A DNA stretch of 6,624 bases from assembly GCA_021828635.1 (NCBI GenBank), contig JAJZEJ010000573.1, forward strand, positions 1 through 6,624, written 5' to 3'. Source of the DNA: Chloroflexota bacterium. GTDB taxonomy: Bacteria > Chloroflexota > Ktedonobacteria > Ktedonobacterales > Ktedonobacteraceae. The notes beneath the pieces are model-generated. The model saw only the letters and a program-made list of their open reading frames with translations, ran no database searches and was not told the DNA's origin. Positions 1 through 5,018 of this stretch are shown here, in pieces. A program made the position numbers and the translations under genes. Positions within the stretch are counted from its first letter, which is position 1. Each line of letters begins with the position of its first letter.

Positions 1-649
1 GTCCCAGAATGTGTTGAGTGCCAATGGCGGCGTCAACCGCTTCCAATGTCTCTTGCAGGAAGCGCATACGGTTCTCTAACGCGCCACCATAATTGTCTGT
101 GCGCTGATTTGTGAGTGGCGAGAGAAATTGGCGTAGCAACGAGCGATCTGAGCATTGCAGTTCGACGCCATCGGCTCCCGCCTGCACAGCCGTATGAGCT
201 ACTTGAGCGAAACCAGCGATGACGGCACGAATATCGGCAAGTTCCATCGCTTTCGGCACCTCACGCGAGGACACATCTGGTACCGGCGATGGGGCCAGAA
301 TCTCGTGCTGATGATGTTCGCTGGCCGATTGCTGCCCATTGTGATTGAGTTGCACAATCGTCAACGCGCCAGCCGCGTGAATGCGCTTTGTGACCTCTGT
401 GATGGTTTGTTGTGTGCCAGGGAGGAAGCCAAGCAATGCGCGTTCGTAGGGCATGTCTGAGGGATGCACGATATGCTCTTCCAGCACGATCATACCCGCC
501 CCTCCTTGTGCGCGTGCAGCATAGTAGTCGGCGTGCAGCGTGCTTAAAAGATTCTGGCGGCCCAGGTTGGTCGTATGGCTACCAAAGATAATGCGGTTGC
601 GCATCTCGCGTGCGCCAATGGTGAGGGGCTGAAAGAGCCGATCATACAT
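1..649 (-). CDS. Old yellow enzyme family NADH:flavin oxidoreductase, C-terminus cut by window edge
   Basis: The reverse strand reads from ATG at 649 without a stop to the left edge, giving 216 residues. The N-terminus MYDRLFQPLTIG...MRNRIIF (1-22) is the usual opening of the FMN-binding TIM barrel of old yellow enzyme/2,4-dienoyl-CoA reductase proteins. IVQLNHNGQQ (98-107) and QFLSPLTNQRTDNYGG (174-189), followed by LENRMRF, are family hallmarks. Such enzymes use FMN and NAD(P)H to reduce activated C=C bonds or act on related substrates; the substrate here cannot be told. The barrel positions that are His-x-x-Asn and Tyr in classical members (VEIHxxNGY) read VELQCSDRS (162-170), so Gln165, Asp168 and Ser170 replace them. 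The missing C-terminus hides whether an Fe-S/FAD extension follows. GGAG (complement of 658-661) lies 8 nt before the ATG and fixes the start. It is transcribed divergently from the glycosyltransferase. Family call is firm, specificity unknown. Confidence 0.93.
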   Translation of the reverse strand, partial: MYDRLFQPLTIGAREMRNRIIFGSHTTNLGRQNLLSTLHADYYAARAQGGAGMIVLEEHIVHPSDMPYERALLGFLPGTQQTITEVTKRIHAAGALTIVQLNHNGQQSASEHHQHEILAPSPVPDVSSREVPKAMELADIRAVIAGFAQVAHTAVQAGADGVELQCSDRSLLRQFLSPLTNQRTDNYGGALENRMRFLQETLEAVDAAIGTQHILG

Positions 650-698
650 GCGTCAATCTCCAGTGTTGTCCAGTCGTCGCTGATCTGTTTCTGTGGAG

Positions 699-728
699 AT
701 TATAAGCCGAAAGCCCTGTTGCTCACAA
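699..728 (-). promoter_or_regulatory. Sigma70-like promoter of the flavin oxidoreductase gene
   Basis: On the reverse strand TTGTGA (complement of 723-728) is followed after 18 bp by a perfect TATAAT (complement of 699-704). Transcription would begin near 692, leaving a leader of about 43 nt that contains the GGAG at 658-661. This is a match to consensus only; no start site has been measured. Confidence 0.65.
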
Positions 729-733
729 GAGGT

Positions 734-752
734 ATAGTGTTAGGTGTACTAT
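734..752. promoter_or_regulatory. Candidate operator palindrome between the divergent promoters
   Basis: ATAGT at 734-738 and ACTAT at 748-752 form an inverted repeat, with GTGT direct repeats inside. The left arm lies 5 bp beyond the -35 box of the leftward promoter, and the right arm touches the -35 box of the rightward promoter. A bound dimeric regulator could therefore affect both genes. The arms are short and no regulator gene is in view, so this is tentative. Confidence 0.25.
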
Positions 753-780
753 TGTCATTACTCAGCAGCCATGCTACGAT
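752..780 (+). promoter_or_regulatory. Sigma70-like promoter of the GT-C glycosyltransferase gene
   Basis: TTGTCA at 752-757 and TACGAT at 775-780 are separated by the ideal 17 bp. Transcription would begin near 786-788, giving a short leader of about 24 nt that just includes the ribosome binding site at 800-803 ahead of the TTG start at 811. Confidence 0.6.
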
Positions 781-810
781 GAATGCAATTAAGGAAAGCG
801 AGGTTTCTGG

Positions 811-2478
811 TTGAGAACCAGACTCATGAAATATTGCAAGATAAGCCCGTATGGTTTGGGCATGGTGGGCGTGATTGTCGTTTCAACTATCATACGCCTG
901 ATTTTGAGTAGCCAGAATTATCCTTCTACGAACAGTGACGAGGGAACGATGGGCCTGATGGCGCTGCATATTGCCTATCATGGGGCGCTACCGATCTTTT
1001 TCTACGGGCAAAACTACATGGGAGCGTTAGAAGCCTATCTTGGGGCGTTCTTCTTTCTGATCTTCGGGCCATCACTCTTTGCCTTGCGTCTCGGTATGAT
1101 ATTACTCTTTGCCCTTTTCCAGTGCGCTCTCTACTTACTTATCAGTCAGCTTTATACGAAACGTTATGCGCTCGCCTCGACCGCGTTGTTATGTCTGGGA
1201 TCGCCGGAGTTATTCTCGCGCCAGCTACGCGCTGTCGGCGGCGCACTGGAAACACTGCTCTTCGGCACTTTGACGCTATTGCTGGCTACATCGTTGATTC
1301 TCTCGTATCAGGGAGGGCAAGAAGCGGCTAGTAGAGGGCGTCTTTTGTGCTATGCTTGCCTGGGTCTCGTGATGGGTCTGGGTATCTGGAGCCATATGCT
1401 GATCTTGCCCTTTATCGCAATGGCTTTGCTGTTCCTCTTTGTGTATTGCCGCCGAGAATGGCAACGGCGTGTTATTCTGTGTTGGCTGGCCGGATTACTG
1501 CTAGGATTATTGCCATTGCTGATTTATGATATCCAGCATCCGTTACAAAACGCGCTTTTTACCCTCATATCAGTCTATGGTGGTACTGCTACTTCGTTGC
1601 CCTATACTGTCTGGGATAAGATACGAGGCACTGTACTGGTGAGCTTACCGATGGCAACGGGAGCCTCACCTATTTGTCCCTTAAACTCCACCCCTGGCGT
1701 ATGGCGTACAGAGATTTCTTCCTGTATGATTCCACAAGGTATCTGGAGTGTTGGTTTTTTGCTGCTGTTGGGTATTGCGCTATGGTCAACCTGGAAAACA
1801 TCTCAAATACAATCTGTATTGTTCAGAAGAAAAAAGATAGAAGATACACTTGTCGAGCAGCGTCGTGTTGCAGCTCGACTAATGTTATTAGGTAGTGGCC
1901 TGCTTACGCTATGTGCTTTTGTGCTAAGTTCATCTTCTGCATTAGTACCGATAACTTCCTCGCGTTATCTGGTAGGACTAGAAGCTGTTTTACCAGCAGT
2001 ATTATGGCCGCTTTGGTACTATGCGCGTCCACTCAGCCGTGCATTGCGTTCAATCAGTCTCTCTGCTTTGGGCTTGGCAACTATCGGCATCGTTATTTAC
2101 ACGTTTATACTTGGTACCGTGATTAGCTTTCAGCAAGTGGCTGGCGTTGAGCAATATTATCAGCAGCAGCAACAAGGGTTGGTTGGTGATCTGCTCGCTA
2201 TGCACGCCACGCGCATCTACACTGATTACTGGACCTGCGATAATATCGCTTTTTTGAGCGATGAGCGCATCATTTGTGATGTGCTTGGGAACAATTTGCA
2301 AGCGGGCCAGAATCGCTATACGCCCTATATCGCTCAAGTGCAGCAAGCCCGACCAGTAACGTATGTTTTCCCCGTAGGCTCCGAGCAGGCAAAATTGTTG
2401 GCGCAACAAATGCGGAATACGCCGCAGAAATATCGGCGAAGCGTTGTTGATGGCTATGTGGTGTATCGGCTCGTGTAG
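811..2478 (+). CDS. GT-C fold membrane glycosyltransferase (GT39/ArnT-like)
   Basis: This is a very hydrophobic 555-residue protein with roughly ten to eleven predicted membrane helices. The first (about 15-33) is followed by an extracytoplasmic loop carrying SDEG (42-45) and FFYGQNYMG (63-71), then LEAYL. An acidic pair just after the first helix is the expected catalytic or metal site of GT-C enzymes, which move a sugar from a polyprenyl-phosphate donor to a protein, lipid or glycan acceptor on the outer face. After the last helix a soluble tail (about 446-555) begins with VEQYY and five glutamines (451-455) and contains YTDYW and DNIAF; such a tail is common in this family. The start is TTG at 811, because GAGG at 800-803 sits 7 nt before it; ATG at 826 has no suitable site. 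The donor and acceptor cannot be deduced. It stands alone: the next promoter is at 2574. Confidence 0.85.
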   Translation: MRTRLMKYCKISPYGLGMVGVIVVSTIIRLILSSQNYPSTNSDEGTMGLMALHIAYHGALPIFFYGQNYMGALEAYLGAFFFLIFGPSLFALRLGMILLFALFQCALYLLISQLYTKRYALASTALLCLGSPELFSRQLRAVGGALETLLFGTLTLLLATSLILSYQGGQEAASRGRLLCYACLGLVMGLGIWSHMLILPFIAMALLFLFVYCRREWQRRVILCWLAGLLLGLLPLLIYDIQHPLQNALFTLISVYGGTATSLPYTVWDKIRGTVLVSLPMATGASPICPLNSTPGVWRTEISSCMIPQGIWSVGFLLLLGIALWSTWKTSQIQSVLFRRKKIEDTLVEQRRVAARLMLLGSGLLTLCAFVLSSSSALVPITSSRYLVGLEAVLPAVLWPLWYYARPLSRALRSISLSALGLATIGIVIYTFILGTVISFQQVAGVEQYYQQQQQGLVGDLLAMHATRIYTDYWTCDNIAFLSDERIICDVLGNNLQAGQNRYTPYIAQVQQARPVTYVFPVGSEQAKLLAQQMRNTPQKYRRSVVDGYVVYRLV

Positions 2479-2573
2479 AGTGAAAAGAGATGAAAGAACA
2501 AGATGTTATCTGTAGCCTACATTGCGAACATTGCTATCTAGAGCGCCTGCAATAACCAATTTTATCTAATCTC
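2479..2573. other. Non-coding spacer after the glycosyltransferase
   Basis: This AT-rich spacer holds no credible ORF. The only structure is a weak inverted repeat, ATTGC (2530-2534) against GCAAT (2549-2553), with a 14-nt loop and a mildly T-rich stretch after it (2559-2565). It is too weak to call a terminator, so how transcription of the upstream gene ends is unclear. Confidence 0.4.
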
Positions 2574-2603
2574 TTGCTATTACCCCATCTTTGTTTGTAT
2601 AAT
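2574..2603 (+). promoter_or_regulatory. Sigma70-like promoter for the winged-helix fragment/lipoprotein unit
   Basis: TTGCTA at 2574-2579 is followed after 18 bp by a perfect TATAAT at 2598-2603. The predicted start near 2610 leaves a leader of about 100 nt before the GTG at 2711, containing the 18-bp tandem repeats and two hairpins. No other promoter is seen before the lipoprotein gene, so both genes probably depend on this one. Confidence 0.65.
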
Positions 2604-2627
2604 ATAGCCGGGTTGTGAATGGAAATT

Positions 2628-2664
2628 ATCCCATGATTGTAAACCATCCCATGATTGTAAACCA
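2628..2664 (+). repeat. Two perfect 18-bp tandem repeats in the leader
   Basis: TCCCATGATTGTAAACCA occurs at 2629-2646 and again, without mismatch, at 2647-2664; the preceding A at 2628 also matches the A before the second copy. The copies lie about 20 to 55 nt downstream of the predicted transcription start. They could be paired binding sites for a protein (about 1.7 helical turns apart), an element acting in the RNA, or a simple duplication. The unit is not palindromic. Confidence 0.85.
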
Positions 2665-2680
2665 GGGAAGGCGTTCCTGG
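2662..2680 (+). other. Leader hairpin overlapping the end of the tandem repeat
   Basis: CCAGGGA (2662-2668) can pair with TTCCTGG (2674-2680) over seven base pairs, one of them G-U, with a five-base loop. No T-run follows, so it is not a classical terminator. It starts inside the last bases of the second 18-bp repeat, so anything bound to the repeat could compete with the hairpin. Confidence 0.4.
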
Positions 2681-2687
2681 TAGGTGT

Positions 2688-2704
2688 CTCCTAAAAGGAG
2701 GGGG
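2688..2704 (+). promoter_or_regulatory. Strong ribosome binding site inside a small hairpin
   Basis: AGGAGG at 2696-2701, continuing as GGG, is a near-perfect Shine-Dalgarno sequence 9 nt before GTG 2711. It decides that start over the in-frame GTG at 2684, which has no site. Just upstream, CTCCT (2688-2692) is exactly complementary to AGGAG (2696-2700) with an AAA loop; U2687-G2701 could add a wobble pair. The hairpin would mask the ribosome binding site when folded. The ribosome binding site is well supported; regulation is inferred. Confidence 0.6.
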
Positions 2705-2710
2705 ATTTTA

Positions 2711-2908
2711 GTGCAGAACAGGCGTAAGAAGAATAGGCCAACAGAGTCTCAACTGGTTGAAAGCCCCATGATTGGTACCCATCATATTTTACGCGATGAT
2801 GCGCAACGTTTACTGGTTGTCGATCAGCAGTGGTCAGTGAAATTCTCAAAGTTGCAGTATCGCGCCCTCAAACTGCTCCTGGCTCATGGAGTCTCGCATG
2901 TTCCCTGA
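2711..2908 (+). CDS. Small truncated winged-helix-like protein (OmpR/CadC-type half-domain), possibly a gene remnant
   Basis: GTG at 2711, preceded by AGGAGG, opens a 65-residue ORF. The first 20 residues are basic and polar (MQNRRKKNRP). Residues 27-60 read LRDDAQRLLVVDQQWSVKFS followed by KLQYRALKLLLAHG. This resembles the start of a trans_reg_C winged-helix domain: the short N-terminal strands, then the 'LT.LEYRLLELLL..' first helix. The ORF stops at TGA right where the second and third (recognition) helices should follow, so as encoded it should not bind DNA in the usual way. The other two frames after the stop show no continuation of the domain, so a simple frameshift does not explain it. 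The lipoprotein gene lies 27 bp on in the same frame, and the two are probably cotranscribed. It may be a deletion remnant or a genuine small protein; the good RBS and promoter argue that it is translated. Confidence 0.5.
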   Translation: MQNRRKKNRPTESQLVESPMIGTHHILRDDAQRLLVVDQQWSVKFSKLQYRALKLLLAHGVSHVP

Positions 2909-2935
2909 TACATCGTAGAAAAGGAGTATTTACCG

Positions 2936-3922
2936 TTGATGAGAAACTATTTCTGGCTCAGGCGTTTGAGTGTGCAAACCATCATCGGACTGGCTTGTTT
3001 GTTGGCCTTTGCGGCCTGCACTTCGCCAAACGTCACTCAGAAAGCTATCCCGACTGTCACCCAGAGCAACGGGACACCCATACTCCCACCTATACTCAGT
3101 CCATCCGCAACATCTGTTGCTCCTCCTGCCACGGGAAACACGACCCTGGTCTATGACGATCAGATGGGCGCTGTGTTGTTTTTAGGCGATACTCATTATA
3201 TTAACAATCAGCCAGAGCAAACCTGGATTTGGGATGGCAGTGCATGGATGCACCTGCATCCAGCACATGAGCCTTCAAACAGATCAAATGTTGCCATTGC
3301 TTATGATCCCGCCACGAAGCAGGTGGTACTGTTTGGTGGCCTCAGTTCGCTCGGTAATGCGAAATGGTTGAGCGACACCTGGACGTGGGATGGGACGGAC
3401 TGGACGCAACAACATCCGACGGCCTCGCCCCCGGCCCGCGATGATGCCGCGACCAACCAGCTGGTGCTGTTTGGCGGAGGCAGCAACAAGCCACTGATAG
3501 GAGGCTTAGTTCCGCCGCCACTCAATGATACCTGGGTCTGGACTGGCACCAACTGGGTGCAGTTCCATCCACAGACCAGCCCAAATCTTTTTGACATGGT
3601 CAATGGGCAACAGGTACTTTATAGTTACCCAAATATGGTCTACAATCCTCAAAGTCAACAGATTTTCCTGCTCTTTGGAGGGGACAGCCAAAACGACAAA
3701 GTTCAAGCAGGCTGGAGTTGGGATGGCACGAACTGGTCACAAGCGACGGTGAACGGCCCTCCGACTTCCGCTGATACTGGTGATCTGCTCTACGATGTCA
3801 AGATGCAGGCAGTCTTGGAAATGACCGACATTCTGCCAAGTACGAGCATCTCGTTTGACACCACCTTGTGGAAGCTAGAGGGGCAAACCTGGGTCAAGTT
3901 GGATGAATGGGGTCTCTCGTGA
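2936..3922 (+). CDS. Kelch-repeat lipoprotein, putative extracytoplasmic beta-propeller
   Basis: This is a 328-residue exported protein. Residues 8-27 form a signal peptide with arginines before a hydrophobic core, ending FAAC; Cys28 is the likely lipidated residue (Phe at -3 is less usual). A Pro/Thr/Ser-rich linker (29-67) follows. From 68 on come about five kelch-like units of the type YD...(V)VLFGG...DTW.WDG..W...HP: VLFGG at 131-135, DTWTWDG at 147-153, VLFGG at 177-181, DTWVW at 198-202, LLFGG at 245-249 and WSWDGTNW at 260-267. Kelch units fold into beta-propeller blades that bind ligands or proteins; no catalytic residues are evident. The third unit is about six residues short between Arg168 and VLFGG compared with the second. 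AAGGAG at 2921-2926 serves TTG 2936 (9 nt) or ATG 2939 (12 nt); either start gives the same protein less one Met. The function is unknown. Confidence 0.85.
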   Translation: MMRNYFWLRRLSVQTIIGLACLLAFAACTSPNVTQKAIPTVTQSNGTPILPPILSPSATSVAPPATGNTTLVYDDQMGAVLFLGDTHYINNQPEQTWIWDGSAWMHLHPAHEPSNRSNVAIAYDPATKQVVLFGGLSSLGNAKWLSDTWTWDGTDWTQQHPTASPPARDDAATNQLVLFGGGSNKPLIGGLVPPPLNDTWVWTGTNWVQFHPQTSPNLFDMVNGQQVLYSYPNMVYNPQSQQIFLLFGGDSQNDKVQAGWSWDGTNWSQATVNGPPTSADTGDLLYDVKMQAVLEMTDILPSTSISFDTTLWKLEGQTWVKLDEWGLS

Positions 3923-3946
3923 GGAGCGTTCTAGCACAAATCTTGC

Positions 3947-3991
3947 TGGTTGGCTCTGTTCTCCCCGCAACGAGGAGAACAGAGCCAACCA
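3947..3991. terminator. Bidirectional hairpin between convergent genes
   Basis: TGGTTGGCTCTGTTCTCC (3947-3964) and its exact complement (3974-3991) form a perfect 18-bp stem with the 9-nt loop CCGCAACGA. It sits 24 bp after the lipoprotein stop and 47 bp beyond the stop of the leftward hydrolase gene, so it is placed to end transcription from both sides. Neither side has a clear T-run, so it may act as a strong stem, an RNA 3'-end protector, or a factor-assisted stop. Confidence 0.75.
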
Positions 3992-4038
3992 AACTACCTC
4001 GATAGAGCTTCTTAGCAAGTTCACGGCCTGTCATTTCG

Positions 4039-4893
4039 TTATCCATTCAGCGCATTTAGTGCCTTGATCTCACTACTATAGACGGCAGGGATATCACCAT
4101 AATTCTGTACTGATTCACTCAGATAAATGTAGCCGAAATTGTCGTGACTGAGCGTTTGCACCCAATAATTGACCTGCGCTGGATTGACGGCCTCAAGCGT
4201 GGCGCTAAAATGATACGATGGCGTTGTTTTAATCCAGGCTGGCATTTGCTGCTGCCACTGCGCGAAATTACTGGCCCGACTTTCCAGGGTCATGATGATG
4301 TCGGCGGTTTTCAGATAATCAGGCGAAGCGGGAATCCAACCGGCGTTGAGGACATCGATGGTATTGATGACATTCGGGCCTTTTTTGCTTTTAATATAGG
4401 TATATAAGCCTTGATAAAAATTAATATCGCTGGTGCCTTCGGTGATGCTGCTTGCTTCGTCGAGAAAAATTCCATCCATTTTATAGCTATACCACTGATC
4501 AATCATAGCGTGAATCGCGGTGATATTGTGGGAGCCAGTTGGCACATAGCCGATAACACGAATACCCGCAGCCCGCGCCCGTTCAACCGTTGCCTCAAAG
4601 CTTGCATCATAAGTTGTTGGCGGGCCAGCATTATAATTGGCAATAGCAATCGTACCAACCGCATGCTGACTAATCAGTGCATCCCAATTATCCTGTGCGT
4701 TTCCCCAGTAGGCCGGCAGCAAGATAGAGGCTTTCATGTTTTTAGGAAGTGTGCCATTATTCAAAGAATTATTTTGTGAGACGGTAGGTCTGTGCTGTGA
4801 GGCAGCAAATACTGCCACGCCTTTGATAATGCCCACCACAAGCAGTATGGCAATCAGAATAATGAGACCATAGAATTTCCATTGTTTCTTCAT
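4039..4893 (-). CDS. Membrane-anchored spherulin-4/GH135-like TIM-barrel glycoside hydrolase
   Basis: The protein has 284 residues. A lysine-rich start and hydrophobic stretch (about 9-31) form a membrane anchor or uncleaved signal; VFA-A near 28-31 is a possible cleavage site. A low-complexity Asn/Ser linker follows to about 52. The rest resembles the spherulin-4 family: SILLPAYWG (56-64), IANYNAGP (84-91), ERARAAGIRVIGYV (104-117), DGIFLDE (140-146) and ADIIMTLE (197-204). The fungal member Sph3 (GH135) cleaves galactosaminogalactan, and acidic residues of the 'DE' motif and a later Glu are thought to be catalytic; Asp145, Glu146 and Glu204 fit those places by pattern. I infer that it acts on an amino-sugar or galactose-containing extracellular polysaccharide. 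The ATG at 4893 has AGAGG (complement of 4904-4908) 10 nt upstream. No convincing promoter is seen in the 125-bp gap, so it may be read from the phosphorylase transcript. Fold call is good; substrate is a guess. Confidence 0.8.
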   Translation of the reverse strand: MKKQWKFYGLIILIAILLVVGIIKGVAVFAASQHRPTVSQNNSLNNGTLPKNMKASILLPAYWGNAQDNWDALISQHAVGTIAIANYNAGPPTTYDASFEATVERARAAGIRVIGYVPTGSHNITAIHAMIDQWYSYKMDGIFLDEASSITEGTSDINFYQGLYTYIKSKKGPNVINTIDVLNAGWIPASPDYLKTADIIMTLESRASNFAQWQQQMPAWIKTTPSYHFSATLEAVNPAQVNYWVQTLSHDNFGYIYLSESVQNYGDIPAVYSSEIKALNALNG

Positions 4894-4903
4894 AACAAAT
4901 AAA

Positions 4904-4917
4904 CCTCTTTATAGAGG
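4904..4917 (-). promoter_or_regulatory. Ribosome binding site within a short hairpin, hydrolase gene
   Basis: On the reverse strand CCTCT (complement of 4913-4917) is followed by ATAA and then AGAGG (complement of 4904-4908), a perfect 5-bp stem with a 4-nt loop. AGAGG is the only plausible Shine-Dalgarno for the ATG at 4893, 10 nt away, so the folded form would hide it. The same arrangement occurs at 2688-2704. Confidence 0.5.
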
Positions 4918-4939
4918 AAACCAGTTGAGCGTGTTCATA

Positions 4940-5003
4940 GTATCTTGTAATGTTCCGTGTAGTACCTTCTGGCCCGGCGTGGGACGCCACAAGATACCAC
5001 GGA
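4940..5003. repeat. Interleaved inverted repeats in the phosphorylase/hydrolase gap
   Basis: GTATCTTGT (4940-4948) is the exact complement of ACAAGATAC (4989-4997), and TCCGTG (4954-4959) of CACGGA (4998-5003). The two pairs cross rather than nest. Inside them GGCGT (4976-4980) and ACGCC (4984-4988) form a hairpin with a GGG loop. The block begins 16 bp past the phosphorylase stop and ends 47 bp before the hydrolase start. It could be a terminator-like or pseudoknotted RNA structure, or a protein-binding site; no T-run follows on the minus strand. Confidence 0.6.
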
Positions 5004-5018
5004 CACGCCCAATAGCCT

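Noticed and set aside
155..460. Plus-strand open frame of 101 codons
   Set aside because: It is antisense to the flavin oxidoreductase, whose reverse-strand reading has clear family motifs; this frame has none.
575..814. Plus-strand open frame of 79 codons ending at the glycosyltransferase start
   Set aside because: It overlaps the antisense of the oxidoreductase N-terminus and runs through both predicted promoters; its sequence resembles no family.
2160..2176. CAG-rich run as a possible microsatellite or phase-variable tract
   Set aside because: Only five glutamine codons, mixed CAG/CAA; too short and impure to suggest variation.
2530..2553. ATTGC/GCAAT inverted repeat as a terminator for the glycosyltransferase
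   Set aside because: A 5-bp stem with a 14-nt loop and no proper T-run is not convincing.
2684..2710. Upstream GTG at 2684 as the start of the small winged-helix-like ORF
   Set aside because: It has no Shine-Dalgarno and would translate through the AGGAGG that is ideally spaced for GTG 2711.
2830..3156. Overlapping plus-strand frame that might continue the winged helix after a frameshift
   Set aside because: Its sequence after the overlap (HRRKGVFTVDEKLF) shows no second or third helix of the domain and is out of frame with the clear lipoprotein.
4894..4960. TATAAA (reverse strand, in the 4904-4917 hairpin) or TACTAT as a -10 box for the hydrolase gene
   Set aside because: No acceptable -35 box lies at 16-18 bp from either; a promoter here cannot be supported.
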